In this document: in pieces, positions 1 to 7,222 of the stretch | How positions within the stretch are numbered: the stretch's first letter is position 1 | How the letters are laid out: the number at the start of each line of letters is the position of its first letter | Translations under genes and position numbers: made by a program | Notes under the pieces: model-generated | Seen by the model: the letters and a program-made list of their open reading frames with translations, nothing else | Database searches by the model: none | What the model was told of the DNA's origin: nothing | Assembly: GCA_025201865.1 (NCBI GenBank) | Contig: MU603289.1 | Coordinates: forward strand, 1-11,890 | Origin: Ramicandelaber brevisporus | Taxonomy: Eukaryota; Kickxellomycota; Ramicandelaberales; Ramicandelaberaceae | Direction: 5' to 3' | DNA: 11,890 nucleotides

Positions 1-2
1 AG

Positions 3-71
3 GCAGCCGCACCGCCGTCCTACGACGCGGCCATGGCTGCTGGCCATCCTGACCCTGGACCTGATCTATGA
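3..71 (+). CDS. possible C-terminal end of an upstream gene (partial, 5' end outside window)
   Basis: One reading frame is open from the window edge to a TGA at 69-71 and gives 22 residues ending in GHPDPGPDL. It contains PPSYD, which fits the PPxY consensus recognised by WW domains, as in Nedd4/Rsp5-type ubiquitin ligases. The Ala/Pro/Gly/Asp composition resembles other low-complexity protein ends in this window. A second frame (1-84) is also open to a TAG, so the frame choice is uncertain. With only about 70 bases visible no function can be assigned, and the stretch could be non-coding. Confidence 0.3.
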   Translation, partial: AAAPPSYDAAMAAGHPDPGPDL

Positions 72-496
72 TATCATCTCATAGCAGAAATGAATATAGT
101 TTTTATCATCCTCACAGTATTCCCTTTTTCTTTATACACATTGACTCGAAAAATACATTTGTTTGTAGCAGCCATTCCGTGCGAATAGAAAATAACAGTG
201 CTGCTACAATCTGGAGATTAACACGAATACGCTGCGCTCACAGGGCCTGCCCCATACGGGACTCGACGCTCGTTGCTCTCGCCCATCGTTAAGCGCACAC
301 AGATGTGAGTTTAAAATCTGCAGGCAACTCTCGGGGCTGGACACGAGGTTTTCTACCATCCAACGCCGAGCCTCCACTTGATTTTCGACCCTGCTGCCGC
401 CAATTTATTCGGCGTCGTGGCCCGATGTTCATTATGGGTTCTGATCCCATCATTGACCTTTTTAATAAACAAACAAGTAGGTGTTTAGGCCATCAT
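72..496. other. intergenic region, 3' side of the WDR74/NSA1 gene
   Basis: This stretch is AT-richer than the flanking coding DNA. I see no convincing gene in it. An open frame on the + strand starting near 305 runs into the antisense of the WD40 gene and does not look like a protein. The only candidate signals are AATAAA hexamers, one per strand: minus strand at 404-409 and plus strand at 464-469. Confidence 0.6.
404..409 (-). terminator. candidate poly(A) signal of the WDR74/NSA1-like gene
   Basis: A perfect AATAAA on the minus strand lies about 90 bases past the stop codon of the minus-strand WD40 gene. This is a normal 3'UTR distance for a compact fungal gene. A second AATAAA (464-469) is on the + strand and is wrongly oriented for this gene. 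Confidence 0.45.
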
Positions 497-1984
497 CTAG
501 TGGCTCTTGTCGCTGCCTTTCCTCTTCTTGCCGCTGCCGCTTGTGGTTCCCATGTCATCCCAGATCTGCTCGATCTCCTCGCCATCGCTCATTTCCTCAT
601 TGCATGCTGCAGCCGAACCGTCGTCGTCGTCACCACCATCGTCGCCTTCGTCATCGTCATCAATCAATACCGCCGTCATGCGCTGCTTGAGGTAAACATT
701 CGTCAACAGCGAATGATTGGCTGGGCTTGTCGCGTTTCGTGGAACCTTGTGAATGCGCAAAAATCTATCCGCGGCCACCGTTGCCAAAAGCGATGAATCG
801 GACGGGTGTGTGGTCATTGCCGTGGCGGCACCAGAATAGCCTTTGAGTTGACCAACAATTCTCTTGTTTGCTGCAGTGCCCATACGAATGTCAACAATTG
901 CAACATGGCCCTCAGTGTCTGCACAATATACCAAGTCGCCGTTATTTGCAGAGCGGCAGATGTTGGAAATTGGTTTAGCTGACACGTTGTCAATGTCCAA
1001 TACTGGTCGGTTCGATTGATCCTTGGTGTCGTACAGGCGCACGCCGCCATATCCAGTCGAAATGAGTACCTTGGTTGGATCCGAATCGCTGGCAAAGTCA
1101 ATGTCTGTTACCCAGACAGGCACCCGCAGGTCCAGATGGTCATTCGGAACATTCTTGGCCAAGTAGTATGGCTTAGATGGTGATGACAGAGCTGAGCCAG
1201 GCAATGGTTGACAGAACGACATGGCTGCAGCATGTGCAGCTCGTCTGTCCTTCTTTGACTTCTTGCTGTGTTTTCCATTTGATGCCATGTCAGTTTTGGT
1301 CGCATTCTCTAAAGCTGAGGCATCTCCATTGATAGCAGCGATTGGAGATGCAGCATTAATGTCCCAGAGGCACAACTCGCGCTCCTTGCCACCAACTGCA
1401 AAGATGTTGGGTATTTTCTCACACACCTTCATACAGGATAAATCATCGCCAAGGTTCCATAATGCACTCGGTTGTTCATCATCCAGGGATGTACATCTCA
1501 GAATTCCAGTCGAAGTACATGTCAACACTCTTCCAGTAGATGAAGCAGAGTGCAATCCAATGAATCTCGGCGCCTTTTGGGCAGCTGGCGCTGTTGATCT
1601 TGGAGCGACCATATCATTGCTCTGGGTGAACATATCATCGACAAGTGACAATGTACGCAGAACGGAACCATCTTCGCGAGACATGAAGTCAACAGTTCCA
1701 TCTGCTCTTGCAGCCAATACAACACGCTCATTCTCGCCATCACCAGATGGTAACCAGCCCCATGCCATCTTTTGGACACCACGGGCCTTTGATGGCTCGC
1801 CCCATGTTGCCACAACCGGCTCATTTGCCTTGGCTTCGTCTTTTCCTTGCTTCTGTTGCTGCTGAAGAGACGGCGCAGGTTTTGCTCGCTTCACCTTATG
1901 TCCCAGGATAGGACCTGTGCCCTGGTCCAGCGCGACGCTGACACGCTTGATCAGCCCAGACTCATCTCCCGTCAAAACGAGCAT
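497..1984 (-). CDS. NSA1: WD40 ribosome-biogenesis protein, WDR74/Nsa1 family
   Basis: The 495-residue protein matches the Nsa1 (yeast)/WDR74 (animal) family. These nucleolar WD40 proteins act on pre-60S ribosomal particles and are released by the AAA ATPase Rix7/NVL2. Recognition rests on the family block around residues 277-297 (KNVPNDHLDLRVPVW), then GYGGVRLYDT and NRPVLDID (311-331), and YLKQRMTAVL near 431-440, which closes the propeller. Residues 1-440 form a degenerate seven-bladed propeller with weak WD signatures such as LCLWDIN (204-210) and VAIVDIR (361-367). A basic insert lies at 237-250. The tail has an acidic run (442-455) followed by basic KKRKGSDKSH, plausibly nucleolar or particle-binding. 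The ATG at 1984 has no in-frame alternative and the propeller begins at once (LVLTGDESG). There is no intron. The gene is head-to-head with UBC9. Confidence 0.93.
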   Translation of the reverse strand: MLVLTGDESGLIKRVSVALDQGTGPILGHKVKRAKPAPSLQQQQKQGKDEAKANEPVVATWGEPSKARGVQKMAWGWLPSGDGENERVVLAARADGTVDFMSREDGSVLRTLSLVDDMFTQSNDMVAPRSTAPAAQKAPRFIGLHSASSTGRVLTCTSTGILRCTSLDDEQPSALWNLGDDLSCMKVCEKIPNIFAVGGKERELCLWDINAASPIAAINGDASALENATKTDMASNGKHSKKSKKDRRAAHAAAMSFCQPLPGSALSSPSKPYYLAKNVPNDHLDLRVPVWVTDIDFASDSDPTKVLISTGYGGVRLYDTKDQSNRPVLDIDNVSAKPISNICRSANNGDLVYCADTEGHVAIVDIRMGTAANKRIVGQLKGYSGAATAMTTHPSDSSLLATVAADRFLRIHKVPRNATSPANHSLLTNVYLKQRMTAVLIDDDDEGDDGGDDDDGSAAACNEEMSDGEEIEQIWDDMGTTSGSGKKRKGSDKSH

Positions 1985-2172
1985 GCTGTTTTACTCAACT
2001 GCTTTTTTTTATTATAGTTGTTGTTATCGGATCTGCGATGTTTTAACAAAAAAGACTGCGTCGCTTCGAACTTTGACTCGCAGTCGAAAGAAACAACAAC
2101 AACAAAAACTCACAAATAAACAACGGCCAGCTTCATCGTGTGAGCGTTACACGTACTTCTTGCGAGAGAGAG
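1985..2172. promoter_or_regulatory. NSA1/UBC9: bidirectional promoter between NSA1-like and UBC9 genes
   Basis: Only 188 bases separate two divergent ATGs, so promoters and both 5'UTRs must share this stretch. It holds a T-rich run (about 2004-2011) with TTATTATAG beside it. On the UBC9 side is a CAA/AAC-rich, low-structure leader (about 2091-2122), a composition typical of efficiently translated leaders. A minimal upstream ORF (ATG TTT TAA, 2038-2046) lies in the UBC9 direction, if transcription starts that far up. No canonical TATA box is clear. Confidence 0.55.
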
Positions 2173-2655
2173 ATGTCGGCGATCTGCAAGTCTCGTTTGA
2201 TGGAGGAGCGCAAAATCTGGCGCAAGGATCATCCGTTCGGCTTCTTTGCACGTCCTGACAAGTCGGAAGACGGCACGATGGATCTCATGAACTGGCAGTG
2301 CGGCATTCCCGGCAAGACTGGCACGCCATGGGAAGGCGGGCTGTATCGCCTTGTTCTCAAGTTCCCTCCAGAGTATCCAATCAAGCCTCCAAAGTGCGTG
2401 TTTACACCTCCGCTCTTCCATCCCAATGTGTATCCCTCTGGCACTGTGTGCTTGTCAATCGTCAACGAAGACCAAGGGTGGAAGCCAGGTATCAACGTAA
2501 AGCAGATTTTGCTGGGGATTCAGGAGTTGCTCGACACTCCTAACATGCTTAGTCCAGCTCAGGAGCCCGCGTACTATCTCTTGAGGAAAGACAAGGCTGC
2601 ATACGAACTTAAAGTTAAAGAGCAGGCCAAGCAGTTTTCTGCAGATAACCTCTAA
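2173..2655 (+). CDS. UBC9: SUMO-conjugating E2 enzyme Ubc9
   Basis: The 160-residue protein has the full length of Ubc9 (157-158 residues in yeast and human). It takes SUMO/Smt3 from the E1 (Aos1-Uba2) as a thioester and passes it to substrate lysines, mainly in the nucleus. Diagnostic features are the N-terminal helix with [19 protein letters not shown] (residues 8-26), the two-residue-expanded loop after it, [10 protein letters not shown] (about 68-77), and [19 protein letters not shown] (about 83-101), in which the Cys after GTV is the catalytic thioester residue. The conserved [14 protein letters not shown] and SPAQEPAY segments follow. The start at 2173 (MSAICKSRL) matches Ubc9 N-termini; the upstream in-frame extension lacks an ATG. 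It is intronless here, although Ubc9 genes in many fungi contain introns. Confidence 0.98.
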   Translation: MSAICKSRLMEERKIWRKDHPFGFFARPDKSEDGTMDLMNWQCGIPGKTGTPWEGGLYRLVLKFPPEYPIKPPKCVFTPPLFHPNVYPSGTVCLSIVNEDQGWKPGINVKQILLGIQELLDTPNMLSPAQEPAYYLLRKDKAAYELKVKEQAKQFSADNL

Positions 2656-2755
2656 GCAGAGAGTCCATCCCCCCCCCAATTTACATACTGTGTCTACTAT
2701 GTCTCTTGATAACATCCATTACTTTAGTTAAACGTCCATTACCTTTTTAGTTAAA

Positions 2756-2761
2756 AATAAA
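2756..2761 (+). terminator. candidate poly(A) signal of UBC9
   Basis: A perfect AATAAA lies about 100 bases after the UBC9 stop codon, on the coding strand, and is followed directly by a purine-rich tract. Confidence 0.55.
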
Positions 2762-2785
2762 AAGAAAGAAGGAAAAGAAAGAAGG
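2760..2785. repeat. 13-bp tandem repeat, two copies (purine tract)
   Basis: Two exact adjacent copies of a 13-base unit (AAAAGAAAGAAGG) follow the UBC9 poly(A) signal. The all-purine strand could simply be slippage-prone sequence. Confidence 0.8.
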
Positions 2786-3186
2786 AAACACAGCTTTAAT
2801 TAACACATTGAGCATTAGAGGAGTTTCAAATGAAGGGGGAGAGTGGGATGAGGAGGCAGGTGTCAACAAACTGTTGCTTTTACGAAGGAGTGTTTGTCAA
2901 AGTACAGGGTGCCAGATGATGAAAACAACAAAAGAATACCAGGACACTGAGAAACCTCCTGGAATATGCAGCAACATGGACTGTTTGCATCATAAAGAGG
3001 TCAGGAACAACAAGAAGAGGAAGTGCTCGCTGCTTGGTTGATAATAAGCCGTCTTTTTTTGCAACACATCCAGCTTCCCACATCCGCCATTTTCTTCGCT
3101 CAACAACATCCTCAGGTCTTACACTCCAACAACTGTCCTTACCAGCCTCCAAGTCTTAATCAACTATTCTTGTCTTGTCTACCCAA

Positions 3187-4500
3187 ATGACCTTCTCTGT
3201 TCGCGTTCTTGCCATTTCCCTTGCCCTCCTTGGTGCCACCACCATTGATACTCGCGCTGCCCCTGCCGTCGCCCATCGCATTGCCAAGGTGCGCGCTATC
3301 CATGGCCGCCAACAGGCTGAGACCACTGCCAATGTCGTCTCTCCAGCTGGCGCTTCATACGCCGCTTCCATTGCACCAGCCGTTACCCCGCCAATGCTGC
3401 CAAGTCTCCCAATGACTCCAGTCCCGGCTCCTCAAGGCCCGTCCGCCCCAGCTGCGTCTCCGTGCGCCAGCGGAAGCGGTCCTGCCCCATCCGTTCCTCA
3501 AGTGGTTATCCCACAGCTGCCACCCAGCATCCCTGTCGCAGTCCAGGTCCCACCGGCCGCCCCAGCTGTCCCCGTCCCGATGGCTCCAGTTGCACCGGCC
3601 ATGCCCGTGTCTGTTATGCCGGTTTCTCCGGCCATGCCTGCCGCCACGCCGGTGCCTGTCGTACCCATGGCTCCAGTGCCAGTTCCATCAGCTCCCGTGA
3701 TGGCTGAGACTCCAGTCTCCGTGCCGGCAGCCGGGTACATGGCCGCTGCTCCAGCTGCCCCAGCAATGCCTGCCGCTCCTGTTGCTCCTGCTGCACCTGT
3801 TACTCCGGCTGTTCCAGCTCCCGAGATGCCAGCTCAAGTTCCACCCACTGCCAGCCCAGTTGCGATGCCACCAGTTGCTCAACAGCCAGTTCCCGCCACT
3901 CCACCAGCTGTTCCAGCTGCCCCAACTCTTGCTCAGACACCGGCCGCTACTTCCCCAGAGTGCACTTCATCCAAGCCAAACCAGGCTCCGGTTGCTGAGG
4001 TCCCCGTCCCCGTCCCAGAGGCTCCAATTGCTCCAGCCACTCCAGCCATTCCAATCATGCCTGTTATGCCAGCTGCTCCAGCTGTGCCACAGCAGCCTCA
4101 AGCCGTGCCACCATCTACTCCTGCCGAGGTTCCAGCGACTATCGTTCCAGTTGCTCCCTCTCCATCGGCACCTTCATACGTCGCAAAGCCAGTGACAAAC
4201 GAGATTCCAATTTCGATGCCTCCTTCACAGCAGCCGCAAATGCCTCAGGAGATGCCACCACAGGTCAACAATGCCGTGTCAACCCCACCAACTGTGATTG
4301 TTGCCCAGACTCCGGCTCCTGTTCCGGCAGCACCCCTTGCTCCATCCTACGTTGCCAACTCATCTGCTGCCGCTGCTACGACTGACGGCTCCGGCTCCAA
4401 CAACGCTGACGATGCTGACCAAAATGGCACTGTTGCCGATGACGTCAATGTCCAGCCACAGCTTGTGCAGCGCAAGGCATTCCGACCAAAGATGCACTAG
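3187..4500 (+). CDS. secreted Pro/Ala-rich low-complexity protein
   Basis: The 437-residue product is not assigned to a family. The ATG at 3187 opens a typical signal peptide: MTFSVRVLA, a hydrophobic core to about residue 19, and likely cleavage near TRA|AP (after ~24). A short basic segment (30-42) follows. Residues ~65-390 are an almost continuous Pro/Ala/Val/Met array with loose MPxAPAxP and VPxAP units but no exact repeat length; APSYVA recurs at about 328-333 and 385-390. Only two cysteines are present (C93, C259). The tail changes to Ser/Gly/Asp/Asn (about 391-420, with sequons at N391 and N413) and ends in basic QRKAFRPKMH. I see no GPI signal and no second membrane segment. A cell-wall or extracellular structural role, perhaps glycosylated, is inference. 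The pyrimidine-rich leader suggests strong expression. Confidence 0.85.
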   Translation: MTFSVRVLAISLALLGATTIDTRAAPAVAHRIAKVRAIHGRQQAETTANVVSPAGASYAASIAPAVTPPMLPSLPMTPVPAPQGPSAPAASPCASGSGPAPSVPQVVIPQLPPSIPVAVQVPPAAPAVPVPMAPVAPAMPVSVMPVSPAMPAATPVPVVPMAPVPVPSAPVMAETPVSVPAAGYMAAAPAAPAMPAAPVAPAAPVTPAVPAPEMPAQVPPTASPVAMPPVAQQPVPATPPAVPAAPTLAQTPAATSPECTSSKPNQAPVAEVPVPVPEAPIAPATPAIPIMPVMPAAPAVPQQPQAVPPSTPAEVPATIVPVAPSPSAPSYVAKPVTNEIPISMPPSQQPQMPQEMPPQVNNAVSTPPTVIVAQTPAPVPAAPLAPSYVANSSAAAATTDGSGSNNADDADQNGTVADDVNVQPQLVQRKAFRPKMH

Positions 4501-4564
4501 GCGCTTAATCTAAATCTAAACAGCTAGCCTCCCTCCTTCACTTCATTGTTTAACCAAGTCTTTT

Positions 4565-4609
4565 ATGAACAGCTGCTTACCCACCGATGATATCACTCAG
4601 ACTCTTTAA
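4565..4609 (+). other. short upstream ORF overlapping the start of the seven-membrane-segment gene
   Basis: An ATG 22 bases before the main start opens a 14-codon frame (MNSCLPTDDITQTL) that ends at TAA 4607-4609, inside and out of frame with the main coding region. Its context (TTTTATGA) is weaker than that of the main start (CACCGATGA). If the transcript begins upstream of 4565, this overlapping uORF would dampen translation of the main gene. If transcription starts between 4568 and 4587 it is irrelevant. Confidence 0.4.
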
Positions 4610-6185
4610 TGGTAGCCGCTATTGTTTGCTGGCATTGTTACTCTTCATTCAATGTGTATCTGGATGGATACTACCACTGAACTCGCATCAGCCACTGCCA
4701 CCGAACACTGCCGAACGTGGATTTGCCAGTGCTAGCTTCTTCACGGGCCTTGTGCACAGCAGCACTGTCAACATTAACGTGCATGGTGACGAACTGCGCA
4801 TGAACCGCACTGGCCCGTTGTTGGTGGTTCAGTTTAGCGAGGGGTGCGTTATGCCCGGTGCATCTAGCTCATCGACCAGTAATGCGACATCCAAGCAACT
4901 GACGTCGATGATACCACCTGAAACGACTGGAACAATAGCGCTCGTCGACATGGCAGAGGCTCACCGCGCTGGATGTTGCTCGATGACAGCGGTTCTCGAT
5001 TGGATCCCACGCATTTCCGATGCACTTCATACGCGCTATGGAGTTCCTGCAATCAACGCTGCAATCTTCTCAAATCCCGCCATACGTGCCATGGATACCC
5101 ATAACACACCATGCATCGACTCGCCTCTAGTTACTCTATATGACAAGTATTGGCGAGTTCTTCCAAGCAGATTTTACTGCATGTTGGTTAGCCAGCAAAC
5201 CATGGCCTGGCTTGAATCTCAAATCACATGGACAGTATCCAGCCTGAACCAGGAAGTTCATCCAGTGTTGCCACTAGTTGTTTACATTCAGCATCAGCTC
5301 GGAACATGGACAAACGAAATTGTGAGAACATCGACTGGCTCTAAACTTCATGTATCACGAATACTTGCCTCTGGTATTGCTGCAGCAATATTTACAGTTC
5401 AGCTTGCCATGGCGATTACTTGTCTTATAAAGTCAGTTCACTCGAGAGGGGCAGCATCAGAGAGCCACAAGGTAGCTTGGATATCGATCTTGGTGCTATG
5501 CGTTGCTGCTTCGCTCAAACTCGCACTTATCTCGCCATTGAGACTTCACAGCAATGCGGTTTTATTCATCAGCGACATGCTTGATGTAGCTCCGTCGCTT
5601 GCCATGATCCTGCTCAGCTATCAATGGTGCTTGCTTCATGTCGATGTCGATGCCGATGCCGATTGTCGATTTCGCCGCCTTTCCACCATGTCTAAACTTG
5701 TCGCTGTCACTCTCTTTGCCATCCGCCTCGCTGGGTGCCTTCTGATTTATGTGGCCAAGTGGACAATTACCACCAAGAATGCTTTCAGTTTGGTGTTCTC
5801 TATAGTCTTGTTCGTTTATAACGTAGCCGCTTTGTTGTGCATGGTCTCTCATTTCGTATACCACGTGGACGTTGATGGTATAACAGCACGATGCATCGGC
5901 GCCGGCATCTCAATCCTCGGCTGGACAGTTATACTGGGTCTAAGCTCCACGTCTTTACTGTACACAGCCTCATTTACTGCATGCTGGATGGTCCTCGATT
6001 TGTGCTTCACTCTATGCAGCTGCGTGATGGTGTCAATCGCCATCACGCGCATTCACCACCATCTACAGCTCCATCCGCTCTACCTTTCCCACCAGCGTCG
6101 TTCCCAGAGCAAGTCTTCAACCATATCCGATTCACCACGTTCTACCGCCAAGAAAGACTGCGAGGTGTGGCCGCTGGATAGCTGA
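4587..6185 (+). CDS. membrane protein: signal peptide, PA-like ectodomain, seven predicted membrane segments
   Basis: This 532-residue protein has no family name I can give. Residues 1-26 are a signal peptide (RYCLLALLLFIQCVSG). Residues ~27-255 are an ectodomain with sequons at N73 and N99. Its order of motifs, GPLLVVQFSEGCVMPG (76-91), IPP (109-111), TIALVD (116-121), then CC and YGVPAINAAIFSNP (151-164), resembles the protease-associated (PA) domain of vacuolar sorting receptors and PA-TM-RING proteins. Seven hydrophobic helices follow at about 258-282, 297-318, 323-348, 369-390, 399-425, 434-458 and 461-487, with a short His/Asp loop HVDVDADAD after the third. The tail (488-532) is basic, His- and Ser-rich, cytosolic by topology, and lacks a RING finger. 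A sorting-receptor or sensor role is inference. It begins only 86 bases after the preceding gene, on the same strand. Confidence 0.8.
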   Translation: MISLRLFNGSRYCLLALLLFIQCVSGWILPLNSHQPLPPNTAERGFASASFFTGLVHSSTVNINVHGDELRMNRTGPLLVVQFSEGCVMPGASSSSTSNATSKQLTSMIPPETTGTIALVDMAEAHRAGCCSMTAVLDWIPRISDALHTRYGVPAINAAIFSNPAIRAMDTHNTPCIDSPLVTLYDKYWRVLPSRFYCMLVSQQTMAWLESQITWTVSSLNQEVHPVLPLVVYIQHQLGTWTNEIVRTSTGSKLHVSRILASGIAAAIFTVQLAMAITCLIKSVHSRGAASESHKVAWISILVLCVAASLKLALISPLRLHSNAVLFISDMLDVAPSLAMILLSYQWCLLHVDVDADADCRFRRLSTMSKLVAVTLFAIRLAGCLLIYVAKWTITTKNAFSLVFSIVLFVYNVAALLCMVSHFVYHVDVDGITARCIGAGISILGWTVILGLSSTSLLYTASFTACWMVLDLCFTLCSCVMVSIAITRIHHHLQLHPLYLSHQRRSQSKSSTISDSPRSTAKKDCEVWPLDS

Positions 6186-6325
6186 AGCCCATCGCCACCA
6201 CCAACTGCACTTTAAACCCGCCAATACCACACCGTTTTTGAACACACCTTCTTTCTTTTTCTCTCGTTGCACAGCGAAGTCAGAACAAAAAAGTAGCCTA
6301 GCAATCGCACTCGTAGTCCCTGTAG

Positions 6326-7129
6326 ATGTCGTCGTTCTTCAGCAAGCTTGGTGGCAGAGGAAAGTCTAGCGGTGCGCCAGCTGGTCCTGCCGGTGCCGTG
6401 CCATCGTATCCGACATCCTCTGGCAGTGGAGATCACTACCGTGGTGAAGCTGGTCACTCATCAGCATCCGTTGCGGTTTCGTCAAACACGAGCGCTGGAC
6501 GCGGCAGCAGCAGCGATGGACTGCGGCCATTGTTCATGTCTTCACACGTGGTTGGCACTGGACTAGTGACGAGCAGCTTCAAGAACGTGGTTGCCTTGCC
6601 TCAATATGTTGACCTCTATGAGTGGATTGCCTACAACGTAAACAACTTTGTCGATAACATTGGTCTCTTCTACAGCATTGTGTCAGACTCGTGCCGCGAT
6701 GTCAACAACTCCAAGCACAACTCATCGTTCTGCACCGGCATTGGACCAGGTAGCAGCATCAGCAGCAGCATTGCCTCTTTGGTCACTGAGAATGGATCGA
6801 AGCCGGCCGCTCACTGGGACAGTTTGCTTGAGAAGTTGAATGAGAAGCTGGTGGATGAATCGGTGTTTCCAACCAGGACAGGCCGCGAGTTTTCGCGTGG
6901 ATTCGTTGAGATTGCCCGTGGCATGTGCCAGCAATTGACTCAAGTTATCATTCACATCTTTTATCAGCATTATGATGTATTGATGCAGAGTCGATCCGAG
7001 GCACATTTCAATTCGCTGTTTGCTCATTTTGTGGTATTTACGCGCGAGTTTGAGCTATTGACCGCAAAGGATCTGCAGCCACTTGCAGAGCTCATTGCCA
7101 TTCTTGAAAACAAGAGTATAATTGCTTAA
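6326..7129 (+). CDS. MOB-family kinase activator, divergent (Mob1/phocein domain)
   Basis: The 267-residue product carries a MOB domain at about 84-262 after a disordered Gly/Ser/Pro-rich N-terminus. MOB proteins bind and activate NDR/LATS kinases (Dbf2, Cbk1) in mitotic exit, cytokinesis and polarity, or act as STRIPAK subunits. Recognisable blocks are LPQYVDLYEWIAYNVNNFVD (91-110), DESVFPTRTGREFSRGFVEI (177-196), VIIHIFYQHYDVLM (207-220) and EAHFNSLFAHF (225-235). The last two cover the H-x4-H zinc ligands, H210 and H215. The partner cysteines appear to be C123 and C136, separated by 12 residues rather than the 4 of human MOB1, and the YEYxW motif that follows in Mob1 is not apparent. Whether it is Mob1, Mob2 or another subclass cannot be settled by eye. 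It starts 140 bases after the upstream gene; a CCAAT at 6221-6225 is a possible promoter element. Confidence 0.9.
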   Translation: MSSFFSKLGGRGKSSGAPAGPAGAVPSYPTSSGSGDHYRGEAGHSSASVAVSSNTSAGRGSSSDGLRPLFMSSHVVGTGLVTSSFKNVVALPQYVDLYEWIAYNVNNFVDNIGLFYSIVSDSCRDVNNSKHNSSFCTGIGPGSSISSSIASLVTENGSKPAAHWDSLLEKLNEKLVDESVFPTRTGREFSRGFVEIARGMCQQLTQVIIHIFYQHYDVLMQSRSEAHFNSLFAHFVVFTREFELLTAKDLQPLAELIAILENKSIIA

Positions 7130-7222
7130 TATCTTCTTTTTATATTTGCTTAGCTGCTGTTTAACTGACTATGAAGTCTAGATTCAAGCGGGTTTGCTCA
7201 TTTTAGTTTTTGGTTTTTAGTT
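7130..7222. other. short convergent intergenic region between MOB and bL35m genes
   Basis: Ninety-three AT-rich bases serve as the 3' ends of both converging genes. The part next to the bL35m stop contains iterated TTTTAG/TTTTTGG units (about 7201-7228). No perfect AATAAA is visible on either strand, so the 3' ends probably use variant signals or the transcripts overlap. Confidence 0.5.

Larger units (their letters stand above)
2656..3186. other. intergenic region between UBC9 and the Pro/Ala-rich gene
   Basis: This stretch holds the 3'UTR of UBC9, including a run of nine C (2669-2677), a near-duplicated CCATTAC...TTAGTTAAA block (about 2717-2755) and an AATAAA. It then holds the promoter and leader of the downstream secreted-protein gene. 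The last ~130 bases (about 3055-3186) are strongly pyrimidine-rich on the + strand, a feature often seen before start codons of highly expressed fungal genes. A short open frame from about 2808 to 3041 begins at TTG, has an ATG only late, and shows no recognisable protein. Confidence 0.5.

Noticed and set aside
434-450. tRNA-like T-arm (ATGGG TTCTGAT CCCAT)
   Set aside because: The loop departs from the TTCRANY consensus, and no matching acceptor stem, anticodon arm or D-arm can be folded around it.
305-796. 163-codon open frame on the + strand
   Set aside because: Its second half is the antisense of the WD40 gene's acidic tail; composition and start context do not support a protein.
2808-3041. 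small open frame between UBC9 and the Pro/Ala-rich gene
   Set aside because: It begins at TTG; its first ATG leaves only 41 codons, with no recognisable motif or good start context.
4587-6185. SPPL2-type intramembrane aspartyl protease (PA domain plus many membrane helices)
   Set aside because: The YD, GxGD and PAL motifs are absent from the membrane helices, and seven rather than nine helices are predicted.
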